From: Neopararhizobium haloflavum
GTDB taxonomy: Bacteria; Pseudomonadota; Alphaproteobacteria; Rhizobiales; Rhizobiaceae
DNA length: 64,000 nucleotides
Direction: 5' to 3'
NCBI RefSeq assembly: GCF_002750855.1
Contig: NZ_NWUC01000003.1
Location: forward strand, 372,001-436,000
Part shown: positions 44,964 through 53,033 of the stretch, piece after piece
How positions within the stretch are numbered: position 1 is the first letter of the stretch
How the letters are laid out: each line of letters opens with the position of its first letter
Position numbers and translations under genes: made by a program
Notes under the pieces: model-generated
The model's input: the letters and a program-made list of their open reading frames with translations, nothing else
Told to the model about the DNA's origin: nothing
The model's database searches: none

Positions 44964-46334
44964 TCATTGCCCGAGCGATAAAATATCGTTGGCACGCACC
45001 CAACCGGGCGTGCCGGGTTGTAGCTTCTGCTGGGCACGCACGGCAAACACCTTGGCGTCTCGCACGTTTCCGGCCCTGAAGTGGCCTTCCGCCATCGCCA
45101 GTTCCGCATTGCCGATGTCGCCGGCCTGGCCGTAGGCCTGGGAAAGGTGCCGATACGCATTGAGGTTCGTCGGATCACTGCTTATCGCGGCGCGAAGATC
45201 GGCGATCGACTGATCGAGCAGGGACGGATCGCCCGACCGCAATAGCGCAAAACCACGCTGAGCCCGAATGAGGCTTGCATCACCGGGGGCGAGCGCGGCG
45301 GCTCGATCGAAAGCCTGGGCGGCCTCACGGGGCTGACGACCTTCCAGGAGAATCTCGCCACGAATTTCGTGGAAATAGGGATTGGACGGCTGCTCGGCGA
45401 CGAGCGCGTTGATCTTGCGCAGCGCATCGGCCGGATTGCCCCTGATGTGTGTGGCGATCGCATCGCCATAGCGCGCGCCTAGGCTGCCGGGATTGCCTGC
45501 GAAGGCGCGCTGTACGGCCTGTCCGCCGCCAGTGTTGGCTGCGATCTTGCCCCGCATGAGATCATGCCGCATCTGAAGCGTCGCGGAGGTGGGCGCATTG
45601 AAATGCGGGCTCTGGCGGGCGAGTTCCTCCAGCATGGCGATTCGCTCGCGCGGCATCGGGTGGCTTTGCTCATAGGGATTGACCTGAACGCCGGTCAGCG
45701 CGAGCCCCTGAGAGAAACGCTGGAACGTGCGCAGCATGCCGGCGGCGGACTGGCTCGTCGCGTTGAGGTATCGAATCGCGGCCTGGTCGGCGTTCATCTC
45801 CTCGGAGCGGCGATAGCTCAAAAGCGTGCGCTGGGCGATGCCACCCGAAGCGGCGGCAACACCCATGCCCGCCGAAGCCGCGCCGTCGCTCTGCGTGAGC
45901 GTTCCAGCCGCAATGGCACCGACGCCGAGGAGGCTGCCGACGACACCGAAGATCTGTGCGCGGGCGATCTGTTCGCGCAGGCGCTGCTGGTGGCCACCGG
46001 CGATGTGGCCGGCCTCATGCGCGATGACGCCGATGATCTCGCCCGGCGTCTCGGCCTGTTCCAGTGCACCTGTATTGATGAAGATGCGTCGACCGTCGAC
46101 AAACGCGTTGAAACTGCGATTGTTGACGAGAACGATCTCGATGTTCTGTCGCGTAAGGCCGGCGGCCGCAAAGATTGGCTCGGCATAGTCGCGCAGCAGT
46201 GCCTCGATCTCCGCGTCGCGCACGATGGCGATCGTGCCTTGCGCGAGGGCCGGCGGCTGAGCGGCAAAAAAGGACGAAATCGCAATGGCGACGGCCGCGA
46301 TCAGCCGCATGGAGCGTATCGTCAAAGTGGTCAT
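44964..46334 (-). CDS. M48-family periplasmic metalloprotease with TPR region (BepA-like)
   Basis: A 456-residue zinc protease with a signal peptide ending near PALAQ. The motif HEAGH is at 106-110 (VIAHEAGHIAGGHQQ), and the third ligand is in the RRSEEMNADQAAIRYL block. The C-terminal 150 residues form TPR-like helices (NPYFHEIRGEILLEGRQPRE and AFDRAAALAPGDAS). The layout matches BepA/YfgC, which degrades or chaperones misfolded LptD and BAM clients in gammaproteobacteria; the same role here is inference. The DsbA-family gene follows 31 bases downstream. Co-transcription with a disulfide oxidoreductase fits a shared job in outer-membrane protein quality control. Confidence 0.92.
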   Translation of the reverse strand: MTTLTIRSMRLIAAVAIAISSFFAAQPPALAQGTIAIVRDAEIEALLRDYAEPIFAAAGLTRQNIEIVLVNNRSFNAFVDGRRIFINTGALEQAETPGEIIGVIAHEAGHIAGGHQQRLREQIARAQIFGVVGSLLGVGAIAAGTLTQSDGAASAGMGVAAASGGIAQRTLLSYRRSEEMNADQAAIRYLNATSQSAAGMLRTFQRFSQGLALTGVQVNPYEQSHPMPRERIAMLEELARQSPHFNAPTSATLQMRHDLMRGKIAANTGGGQAVQRAFAGNPGSLGARYGDAIATHIRGNPADALRKINALVAEQPSNPYFHEIRGEILLEGRQPREAAQAFDRAAALAPGDASLIRAQRGFALLRSGDPSLLDQSIADLRAAISSDPTNLNAYRHLSQAYGQAGDIGNAELAMAEGHFRAGNVRDAKVFAVRAQQKLQPGTPGWVRANDILSLGQ

Positions 46335-46501
46335 GATGGCTGGCCCTCAAACTCCCCTTGCGCCGAGGCTAAACAGTTCGTCGCGGAAAATGAACCCGCG
46401 GGCGTGCGGCGCGCCCGTCAAATCGCACCATTGTGATCGCACCAGCAATCCGGCAAATGTGAGGCTCGAATCCTGCCGCCACCATCCCATGAGAGGCACC
46501 A

Positions 46502-47656
46502 TTGACCGCAGTTTCCCGACGCAGTGCCGTCGAACCGTTCCACGCCATGGACATCCTCGCCGCGGCAAACCGCAAACGCCTGGCAGGCGGCGCGGTCATA
46601 TCGCTGGCAGTGGGGCAACCATCGCATCCCGCGCCGCAGACAGCGCTGGCCGCCGCGCGGACCGCGCTCGAACACGGTCGTCTCGGCTATACCGATGCGC
46701 TCGGTACGGCCGATCTGCGTGCCGCCATCGCCGGCCATTATCGTGACCATCATGGCGTGGAGGTGGAGGGCGGGCGCATTGCGGTGACCACCGGATCATC
46801 GGCGGCGTTCAACATCGCGTTCCTGACGCTCTTCGATGCGGGGGATCGGGTCGCGATCACGCGGCCGGGCTATCCTGCCTATCGCAACATTCTCGCGGCG
46901 CTGGGGCTGGAGGCGGTCGAGATTCCCGTCGGAGCGGAGACGGGGTTCACGCTCACGCCGCAGGCGCTGGCGGAAGCCGAGCGGAAGGCCGGCGGGAAGA
47001 TCGCCGGCGTGCTTTTGGCAAGTCCTGCAAACCCCACCGGAACCGTCACGTCGAAGGCTGCGCTAAAGGCACTGGCCGATTACTGCGCAGAGCGCGACAT
47101 GGCCTTCATTTCCGACGAAATCTATCACGGGCTGACTTTTGCCGGTGAGGAGACGAGTGCGCTGCAGATCTCAAGCAAGGCGATCGTCATCAACTCGTTC
47201 TCCAAATACTACTGCATGACCGGCTGGCGAATCGGTTGGATGGTACTGCCGGATGATCTGGTGCGTCCGGTCGAGCGGGTCACTCAGAGCCTCTATATCT
47301 CCGCGCCCGAGCTTTCCCAGATTGCTGCCGCCGCCGCATTCGCGGGCCGCGCCGAGCTCGACACGGTGCGCGAGACGTACCGGATCAACCGCCAGATCCT
47401 GCTGGATCGCTTGCCGGGACTCGGATTTCAGATCGCCTCGCCGATGGATGGCGCTTTCTACGCCTATGCCGACGTGACGCGCCTGACCAACGATTCGATG
47501 GCCTTTGCCCGAAGGATGCTCGACGAGATCGGCGTTGCGGCCACGCCGGGGCATGATTTCGATCCCGAGAACGGCCATCGCACGATGCGGCTGTCCTATG
47601 CCGGATCGACCGAGGAGATCACAGAGGCGCTTGATCGGATGCAGGGCTGGCTCTGA
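46502..47656 (+). CDS. Class I/II pyridoxal-phosphate aminotransferase
   Basis: A 384-residue fold-type I aminotransferase. Visible landmarks are the substrate-side AVGQPSHPAP, TTGSSAAFN, the NPTG loop (ASPANPTGTV), SDEIYHGLTF and the Schiff-base Lys235 in NSFSKYYCMTGWRIGW. The C-terminal Arg region is GHRTMRLSYAGS. The TTG start at 46502 is preferred: GAGAGG lies five bases upstream, and the RSAVEPFHAMDIL segment belongs to the family; the first ATG (46547) would cut it off. Members are usually aspartate- or aromatic-type; the sequence does not settle the donor. It is divergent from the M48 gene and convergent with rne. Confidence 0.9.
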   Translation: MTAVSRRSAVEPFHAMDILAAANRKRLAGGAVISLAVGQPSHPAPQTALAAARTALEHGRLGYTDALGTADLRAAIAGHYRDHHGVEVEGGRIAVTTGSSAAFNIAFLTLFDAGDRVAITRPGYPAYRNILAALGLEAVEIPVGAETGFTLTPQALAEAERKAGGKIAGVLLASPANPTGTVTSKAALKALADYCAERDMAFISDEIYHGLTFAGEETSALQISSKAIVINSFSKYYCMTGWRIGWMVLPDDLVRPVERVTQSLYISAPELSQIAAAAAFAGRAELDTVRETYRINRQILLDRLPGLGFQIASPMDGAFYAYADVTRLTNDSMAFARRMLDEIGVAATPGHDFDPENGHRTMRLSYAGSTEEITEALDRMQGWL

Positions 47657-47696
47657 AACGGTTTCGCCGCAACAAGCAGCCCGCTTGAGGAAAAGA

Positions 47697-47730
47697 AAGG
47701 CCCGCCGGCAAGAGAGCCGACGGGCCTTTT
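47697..47730. terminator. Terminator between convergent aminotransferase and rne genes
   Basis: AAAGGCCCGCCGGC (47697-47710) pairs with GCCGACGGGCCTTT (47717-47730) with one mismatch and an AAGAGA loop, followed by TTA. The tails suit both strands. Confidence 0.8.
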
Positions 47731-47757
47731 ATGTCATCCGGTGGAATGGTCAGCCGA

Positions 47758-50700
47758 TCAGAAGAAGCCGCGGCGCTGCCACCAGCCCGCCTTCTTCTTC
47801 TTGGGTGCGGCGGCTTCCTCGTCGTCGCTGGCCTCGGTGCCGTTTGAGACGACCACTGGATCGGGCTGCGCGCTCTCGGCTTCCTGCGGCGCATCGGCCG
47901 GCTCGGCAGCGACGACCGGCGCTTCGGCCTGCTCCTCGCTGGCACTGGCTTGCGGCGCCTTGGCAGCCTCTTCGACGGGTTCGCTCTTCTTGCGACGCGG
48001 TGCCCGTTTCCTCTTCGGCTTTTCCTCTACGCCGTCCGTGTCTGCCGGCGTGGCGCTGACGCTCTCGGATGGCTGCGATGCAGCGGCCGCGCTTTCGGGC
48101 GCATCCGCATTCGAATCGGCTGCCGGTGCCTGCTCTACCGCTGGCTCGGCTCGCGCCGTCGCATCGTCTGCCGCCTCGGTTGCGGATGCCGCGACAGGCT
48201 GGTCGTCGGCTGTCGTGTCGTTTGACTCTTCCGACGCGGCGCCCTCGTCGCCGTTGCGGTTGCGGCGGCCGCCCCGCTTGCCACGGCGGCGACGCTTCCT
48301 GGGCTTGTCACCGTCATCCTCGCCGCCATCCATTTGCGTGCGATCGCCGTTCTCCCCGTCGTCGGAGTCATCGTCCGAATCGCCTTTGGCCGACTGGGGC
48401 GCGTCACCGTCGCGGTTGCGGTCACGGCCGCCACGGCGCCGGCGGCGCCTTTTGCGGCGGCGCGGGTCGCCGTCGTTATCTTCCTCGCTCTCGCCGTCTC
48501 CGTCGCTGACGCGAGCGCGGGCAGGTGCGGTGCCTTCGGCCTCGTCGTCCTCGTCCCAGCTCGGCTCCGGCCCGGCATCGTCTTCCGGCTCGATATCGAC
48601 GTTGACGATGTCGGCGATCTTGACCGGCGTTTCGACTGCCGTGCCCCGATCGATGGCCAGATGGGCCGAGCCGATCGTGTTGTCGGCCTCAATGACCACC
48701 GACACACCGAAGCGCCGTTCCATTTCGACAATGGTCTCGCGCTTGTGGTTGAGAACATAGAGCGCGGTGTCCGGCGTCGTGCGGACCGTGATGTTGTGCG
48801 TCGTCGACTTGAGCAGGTATTCCTCGATCGAGCGGATGACGTGCAGTGCGACAGACGATTGCGAGCGTACATGGCCGGTTCCACCGCAATGCTCGCAGAC
48901 CTGTGTGGTCGATTCGAGCACCGATGCACGGATGCGCTGGCGCGACATCTCCAGAAGGCCGAAATGCGAGATGCGGCCGACCTGGATGCGCGCACGGTCG
49001 TTCTTCAGCGCGTCCTTCAGCCGCTTTTCCACCGAGCGGTTGTTGCGCTTTTCCTCCATGTCGATGAAGTCGACGACGATGAGGCCGGCAAGGTCGCGCA
49101 GACGAAGCTGGCGGGCGACCTCGTCGGCCGCTTCAAGGTTGGTCTGAAGCGCCGTGTCCTCGATCGAATGCTCCTTGGTGGAGCGGCCGGAGTTCACGTC
49201 GATGGCGACCAGCGCCTCGGTCTGGTTGATGATGATGTAGCCGCCCGATTTCAGCGTCACCTGCGGCTGCAGCATCCGGTCGAGCTGGGCCTCGATGCCC
49301 GAGCGCGAGAAGATCGGATGCACCTCGCGATAGGGCTGAACCACTTTGGCGTGGCTCGGCATCAGCATCTTCATGAAGTCCTTGGCTTCGCGGTAGCCTT
49401 CCTCGCCGGAGACGATGACTTCGGAAATGTCCTTGTTGTAGAGGTCGCGGATCGACCGCTTGATCAGCGAGCCTTCCTCGTAGACCAGGCATGGAGCCGT
49501 CGAGGCGAGCGTCAGATTGCGCACGTTTTCCCAAAGCCGCATCAGATATTCGAAGTCGCGCTTGACCTCTGCCTTGGTGCGGTTGGCACCGGCTGTGCGC
49601 AGGATGACGCCCATGCCTTGCGGTACTTCAAGGCCCTTGGCGATCTCCTTGAGGCGCTTGCGGTCCGCGACATTGGTGATCTTGCGCGAAATGCCGCCGC
49701 CACGGGCCGTGTTCGGCATGAGCACCGAATAACGTCCGGCCAGCGACAGATAGGTCGTCAGCGCCGCGCCCTTGTTGCCGCGCTCTTCCTTGACGACCTG
49801 CACAAGCAGAATCTGACGCCGCTTGATGACTTCCTGGATCCGGTATTGCTTGCGCGGCTTGCGGGCTACCGAGCGATCGGGAACCTCCTCCAGCGCGTCT
49901 TCGGCGCCGACCGATTCGACCTTGCCGTTCTGTTCGTCGTCCTGGTCCTCATTGCGACCGCGACGCCTTGATTTGCGCCGATTGCCAGAGCGTTCCTCGG
50001 CCGAATCATCGTCGTCCGCATCGCTTGCGTCGTCGTCTTCGTCCGACTGGCGCGTGACCGCGACCGTTTGCTGGCTGGCCTTGCCCTCGACATGCTTGGC
50101 AGCTTCCAGGTCGACCTCGCCGGGGTCGCGCTCCTCGTCGTCGCCATCAATTCCGGGCGCCGGTTCGGAAACCGATTCGGTCTCCACCATGGCCGCCATT
50201 TCGCCGCGGCCGCCGGTGCCGCCGCTCTCGTCGTCGCTGCCGCTGTTGCCACCGTCGGCGCCATCGGCGTCATCATCGGACGATGCCTCGAGATCCTTGA
50301 CAGCGCCTTCCAGTTCTTCGTTGTCGCTCTTCTTGCGCGGCTTGCGGCTGCGCTTCGGCTTTGATTTGCCGCGCGCTGCGCGAGCTGGCGTCTCTTCATC
50401 AGGCTCCTCGGCGCTCTCTCCTGCCGCTGCCGGCGCCTCGACGTCGTCATCCTCGTCATTTTCCGAACGCGCCCGCTCAGCCTCTGCTTCGGCTTCCGCC
50501 GCGAGCAATGCTTGCCGGTCGGCGAGGGGGATCTGGTAATAGTCGGGGTGGATTTCGGAGAAGGCCAGGAAGCCGTGCCGGTTGCCGCCGTAGTCGACAA
50601 AAGCGGCCTGGAGGGAAGGTTCGACCCGTGTCACCTTGGCCAGGTAGATATTGCCGCGCAGCTGCTTCTTGTGCTGCGATTCGAAGTCGAACTCTTCTAT

Positions 50701-50772
50701 GCGGTTTCCGCGAACGACGACGACGCGTGTCTCTTCCTCGTGGGACGCGTCGATAAGCATCTTGTCTGCCAT
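47758..50772 (-). CDS. rne: Ribonuclease E (degradosome scaffold)
   Basis: Endonuclease for mRNA decay and rRNA/tRNA processing, 1004 residues. The catalytic half has the N-terminal MADKMLIDASHEEETRVVVV, a split S1 domain, the DNase I-like active site with AIDVNSGRST and VVDFIDMEEKRN, and the zinc-link VCEHCGGTGHV. Inside S1, between YQIPLADRQALLA (about 80) and KQYRIQEVIKRRQILLVQVV (about 300), lies an insertion of about 220 residues, mostly acidic; S1 then resumes at VKEERGNKGAALTTYLSLAG. The C-terminal third is disordered, with Arg-rich blocks and a final KKKKAGWWQRRGFF. In Caulobacter a C-terminal GWW motif binds PNPase. ATG 50772 is used; the upstream frame is leader. Confidence 0.95.
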   Translation of the reverse strand: MADKMLIDASHEEETRVVVVRGNRIEEFDFESQHKKQLRGNIYLAKVTRVEPSLQAAFVDYGGNRHGFLAFSEIHPDYYQIPLADRQALLAAEAEAEAERARSENDEDDDVEAPAAAGESAEEPDEETPARAARGKSKPKRSRKPRKKSDNEELEGAVKDLEASSDDDADGADGGNSGSDDESGGTGGRGEMAAMVETESVSEPAPGIDGDDEERDPGEVDLEAAKHVEGKASQQTVAVTRQSDEDDDASDADDDDSAEERSGNRRKSRRRGRNEDQDDEQNGKVESVGAEDALEEVPDRSVARKPRKQYRIQEVIKRRQILLVQVVKEERGNKGAALTTYLSLAGRYSVLMPNTARGGGISRKITNVADRKRLKEIAKGLEVPQGMGVILRTAGANRTKAEVKRDFEYLMRLWENVRNLTLASTAPCLVYEEGSLIKRSIRDLYNKDISEVIVSGEEGYREAKDFMKMLMPSHAKVVQPYREVHPIFSRSGIEAQLDRMLQPQVTLKSGGYIIINQTEALVAIDVNSGRSTKEHSIEDTALQTNLEAADEVARQLRLRDLAGLIVVDFIDMEEKRNNRSVEKRLKDALKNDRARIQVGRISHFGLLEMSRQRIRASVLESTTQVCEHCGGTGHVRSQSSVALHVIRSIEEYLLKSTTHNITVRTTPDTALYVLNHKRETIVEMERRFGVSVVIEADNTIGSAHLAIDRGTAVETPVKIADIVNVDIEPEDDAGPEPSWDEDDEAEGTAPARARVSDGDGESEEDNDGDPRRRKRRRRRRGGRDRNRDGDAPQSAKGDSDDDSDDGENGDRTQMDGGEDDGDKPRKRRRRGKRGGRRNRNGDEGAASEESNDTTADDQPVAASATEAADDATARAEPAVEQAPAADSNADAPESAAAASQPSESVSATPADTDGVEEKPKRKRAPRRKKSEPVEEAAKAPQASASEEQAEAPVVAAEPADAPQEAESAQPDPVVVSNGTEASDDEEAAAPKKKKAGWWQRRGFF

Positions 50773-51466
50773 TGCAAATGCGCTCCTCGGCCAGCGTCGT
50801 TCGGCCGCGGACCAAGGCCGGGCGGTCCCGTCAGGGAGCCTCCCGAACCTGAGGGAACGTCGAACGTGCTGCCGGAATAAGTGCTTTCCGCCGGTCGCGT
50901 TGCCGCCTGCAGCGGTGCGAGGAAGGCGACCGCGGCATCGGGCCGCGTGCTCTTGCCTGTCACCGATTTGTTCTGCAGCACCATGGATGGACCGAACGTG
51001 AAAGCGCGTTTTCAGATGATCCCTGGCGGGATCGATGAAATGCCCGATCACGGGCGTTGTTTCGGCCGGTTGGCCAATATCGATGCCCGTCTCTGTCCGG
51101 GCGAATTCGAAATCGTCTTCTGAGAAAGCGGGGCGGACGGACGTCGGATGCCAGCGTTTCGGGGCGCTACGATCCCAATAAAAACGATGGGATGGCTGCC
51201 TTCCGGGGCCGCTCGCTATCCCGTCATCGTCCCATTTCCTCATCCTGCTTTTATGTATTCGCTGCTTATGAAGCAAGGAAATAAATCAGCGGCTTGCGAA
51301 GGACGGATGGCCGAAGGGGCGTCAGTTTGCGGCATGACATTTACTTGATCGCCGCGCGGTGCTTTCCCCGTCAGGAATGATTAACCATACTCTGCAACCC
51401 TGCTATGCGCGAGTCGCGACATGCGCCGAGCTAACGGCGCCGGCAGGACGAGGGCAGGTAAATAGG
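50773..51466. other. 694-bp gap between divergent rne and amidase genes (rne leader)
   Basis: No frame here looks coding. Long 5' untranslated regions that allow RNase E to control its own mRNA are known in E. coli, and this gap could hold one. On the minus strand an imperfect hairpin pairs ACGATG/CATCGT and GGAT/ATCC at 51184-51230, about 410 bases upstream of the rne start. A small forward frame at 50983-51123 was considered and rejected. The start of the amidase is not fixed, so its leader may begin earlier. Confidence 0.45.
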
Positions 51467-52732
51467 GTGATCGGCGTGGGTGCGCGCAAGACGCATGGAT
51501 TTGGGTCAGGATGGGGTGCTGCGTTGCTGGTCGCGGCGCTGGCTGTGGTCATTGCATTGTCGCCGCCCGCGCAGGCAGCCGATGGAGTGGCCAAGGGCGA
51601 TAGCCACCTTGCCTTCGCGGCACGCATCGCCGGCGATCAGATGCGCACGCGCGTGGTGATCGATTTTGAGAGCGAGCCGAGCTATTCGGTCCACTATCTC
51701 GACGATCCGGCGCGCGTCATCATTGATCTTCCCGAAACGATCTTCGGTTTCGATGACGATGCACTGGAGCCGCGCGGCTTGTTCAGGGCGATTCGCTACG
51801 GTGCGATGGGGCCCGGACGGTCGCGAATGGTCCTGTCCGCTGTTGGCCCGGTCGAACTCGAAATGATGACGGTCGAGCCGCGCGAGGACGGACGCGGTCA
51901 CCGGCTGGTGTTCGACGCGGTGGCAACCAGCGATAGGCGCTTTGCCGAACTCGTGTCGCAACAGGACTGGCAGCCGACGGGATCGACCGCGCAGGGCGAC
52001 GAAGTGGTGGACACGAACGGACCGACCGGACGCAAGCCCTTCACCATCGTGCTCGATCCCGGTCACGGCGGTATCGACACCGGTGCGCGCGGCCAGGCCG
52101 GCACGGAAGAAAAGGACGTGACGCTCGCCTTCGCCAAGGCGATCGCGGCGGAGCTGGCCACATTCGAGAATATTCGCGTGGTGCTGACGCGCGAGGACGA
52201 CCGCTTCATTCCGCTTGCCGGCCGTGTCCGCATTGCCCGACAGCACGAGGCCGACCTGATGATGTCGGTGCATGCCGATTCGATCCGCCTGCCGGATATC
52301 CGTGGCGCGACCGTCTATACGCTTTCCGACAAGGCGTCGGACCGCATGGCCGCCGAACTGGCGCGTCAGGAAAACAGCGTCGATGAACTGGCGGGCGTGG
52401 CCGCGACGGAGGAAACGGCGGATGTCGCCGATATTCTGATGGACCTGACCCGCCGTGAAACGCAGGTCTTCTCCATCGGTCTGGCGCGATCTGTCCTCGA
52501 TTCGCTCCGCGGTGAGATCCGGCTGATCAACAACGCCCACCGTTTCGCCGGTTTCAGCGTTCTGAGGGCACACGACGTGCCGTCCCTGCTGGTCGAGCTC
52601 GGCTATCTTTCCAATCGACAGGACGAGCGGCTCTTGAATGATCCGGCCTGGCGCCAGCAGACGGCGCGCCTTCTCGCAAAGGCGATTCAGCACTTTCGCG
52701 AGCAGATTTACACGGCGGCAAAGGATTTGTGA
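51467..52732 (+). CDS. N-acetylmuramoyl-L-alanine amidase (AmiC-like, AMIN + Amidase_3)
   Basis: Zinc amidase that cuts the stem peptide from murein, needed for daughter-cell separation. The 421-residue precursor has a signal segment (WGAALLVAALAVVIALSPPAQA), an AMIN domain (about 40-160: DQMRTRVVIDFESEP and DDPARVIIDLPETIF) and the Amidase_3 catalytic domain. The latter shows IVLDPGHGGIDTGARG, EEKDVTLAFAKAIA, VLTREDDRFIPL, SVHADS and VELGYLSNRQDERLL with the C-terminal catalytic Glu. The start is uncertain: GTG 51467 is used; ATG 51377 and others upstream are also in frame. The order rne / amidase / PBP1A / prfB is conserved in Rhizobiales. Confidence 0.92.
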   Translation: MIGVGARKTHGFGSGWGAALLVAALAVVIALSPPAQAADGVAKGDSHLAFAARIAGDQMRTRVVIDFESEPSYSVHYLDDPARVIIDLPETIFGFDDDALEPRGLFRAIRYGAMGPGRSRMVLSAVGPVELEMMTVEPREDGRGHRLVFDAVATSDRRFAELVSQQDWQPTGSTAQGDEVVDTNGPTGRKPFTIVLDPGHGGIDTGARGQAGTEEKDVTLAFAKAIAAELATFENIRVVLTREDDRFIPLAGRVRIARQHEADLMMSVHADSIRLPDIRGATVYTLSDKASDRMAAELARQENSVDELAGVAATEETADVADILMDLTRRETQVFSIGLARSVLDSLRGEIRLINNAHRFAGFSVLRAHDVPSLLVELGYLSNRQDERLLNDPAWRQQTARLLAKAIQHFREQIYTAAKDL

Positions 52733-53033
52733 AACGCGACCCGGCACGGTATGCTGTGACCGCCGGGTAACACCGATGCAAGAAGGTGGCGCGTGCCGGC
52801 GCGATCGGGCTTCCAAGCCCTATTTTGTGCACATTCGCCTGACTAGAGGACAGGGATGACTCCCTTGCCGATCCGGGCCGAAGCAGCGATAGGAAGAGCG
52901 GACCGGACGTGGAGTCCCGTGCGCGCTCGGACACGGACGGAATCACAAACTCGCGCGAACGCCGGTCCGGCGTTGGCTCCGACCCCGCGATGGTCGACGG
53001 CAATAGAACAGGAACGGGTCCGGTAGACGCGAC
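52733..53033. other. Intergenic region between amidase and PBP1A genes
   Basis: About 300 bases between two same-strand envelope genes. I see no coding frame, hairpin terminator or repeat I would commit to. It is long enough to hold a separate promoter for the PBP gene. Confidence 0.4.

Noticed and set aside
50983-51123. A 46-codon plus-strand frame starting MDGPNVKARFQ in the rne leader region
   Set aside because: It lacks a ribosome site, has only mild third-position GC bias and no homologue I recognise. It may be chance.
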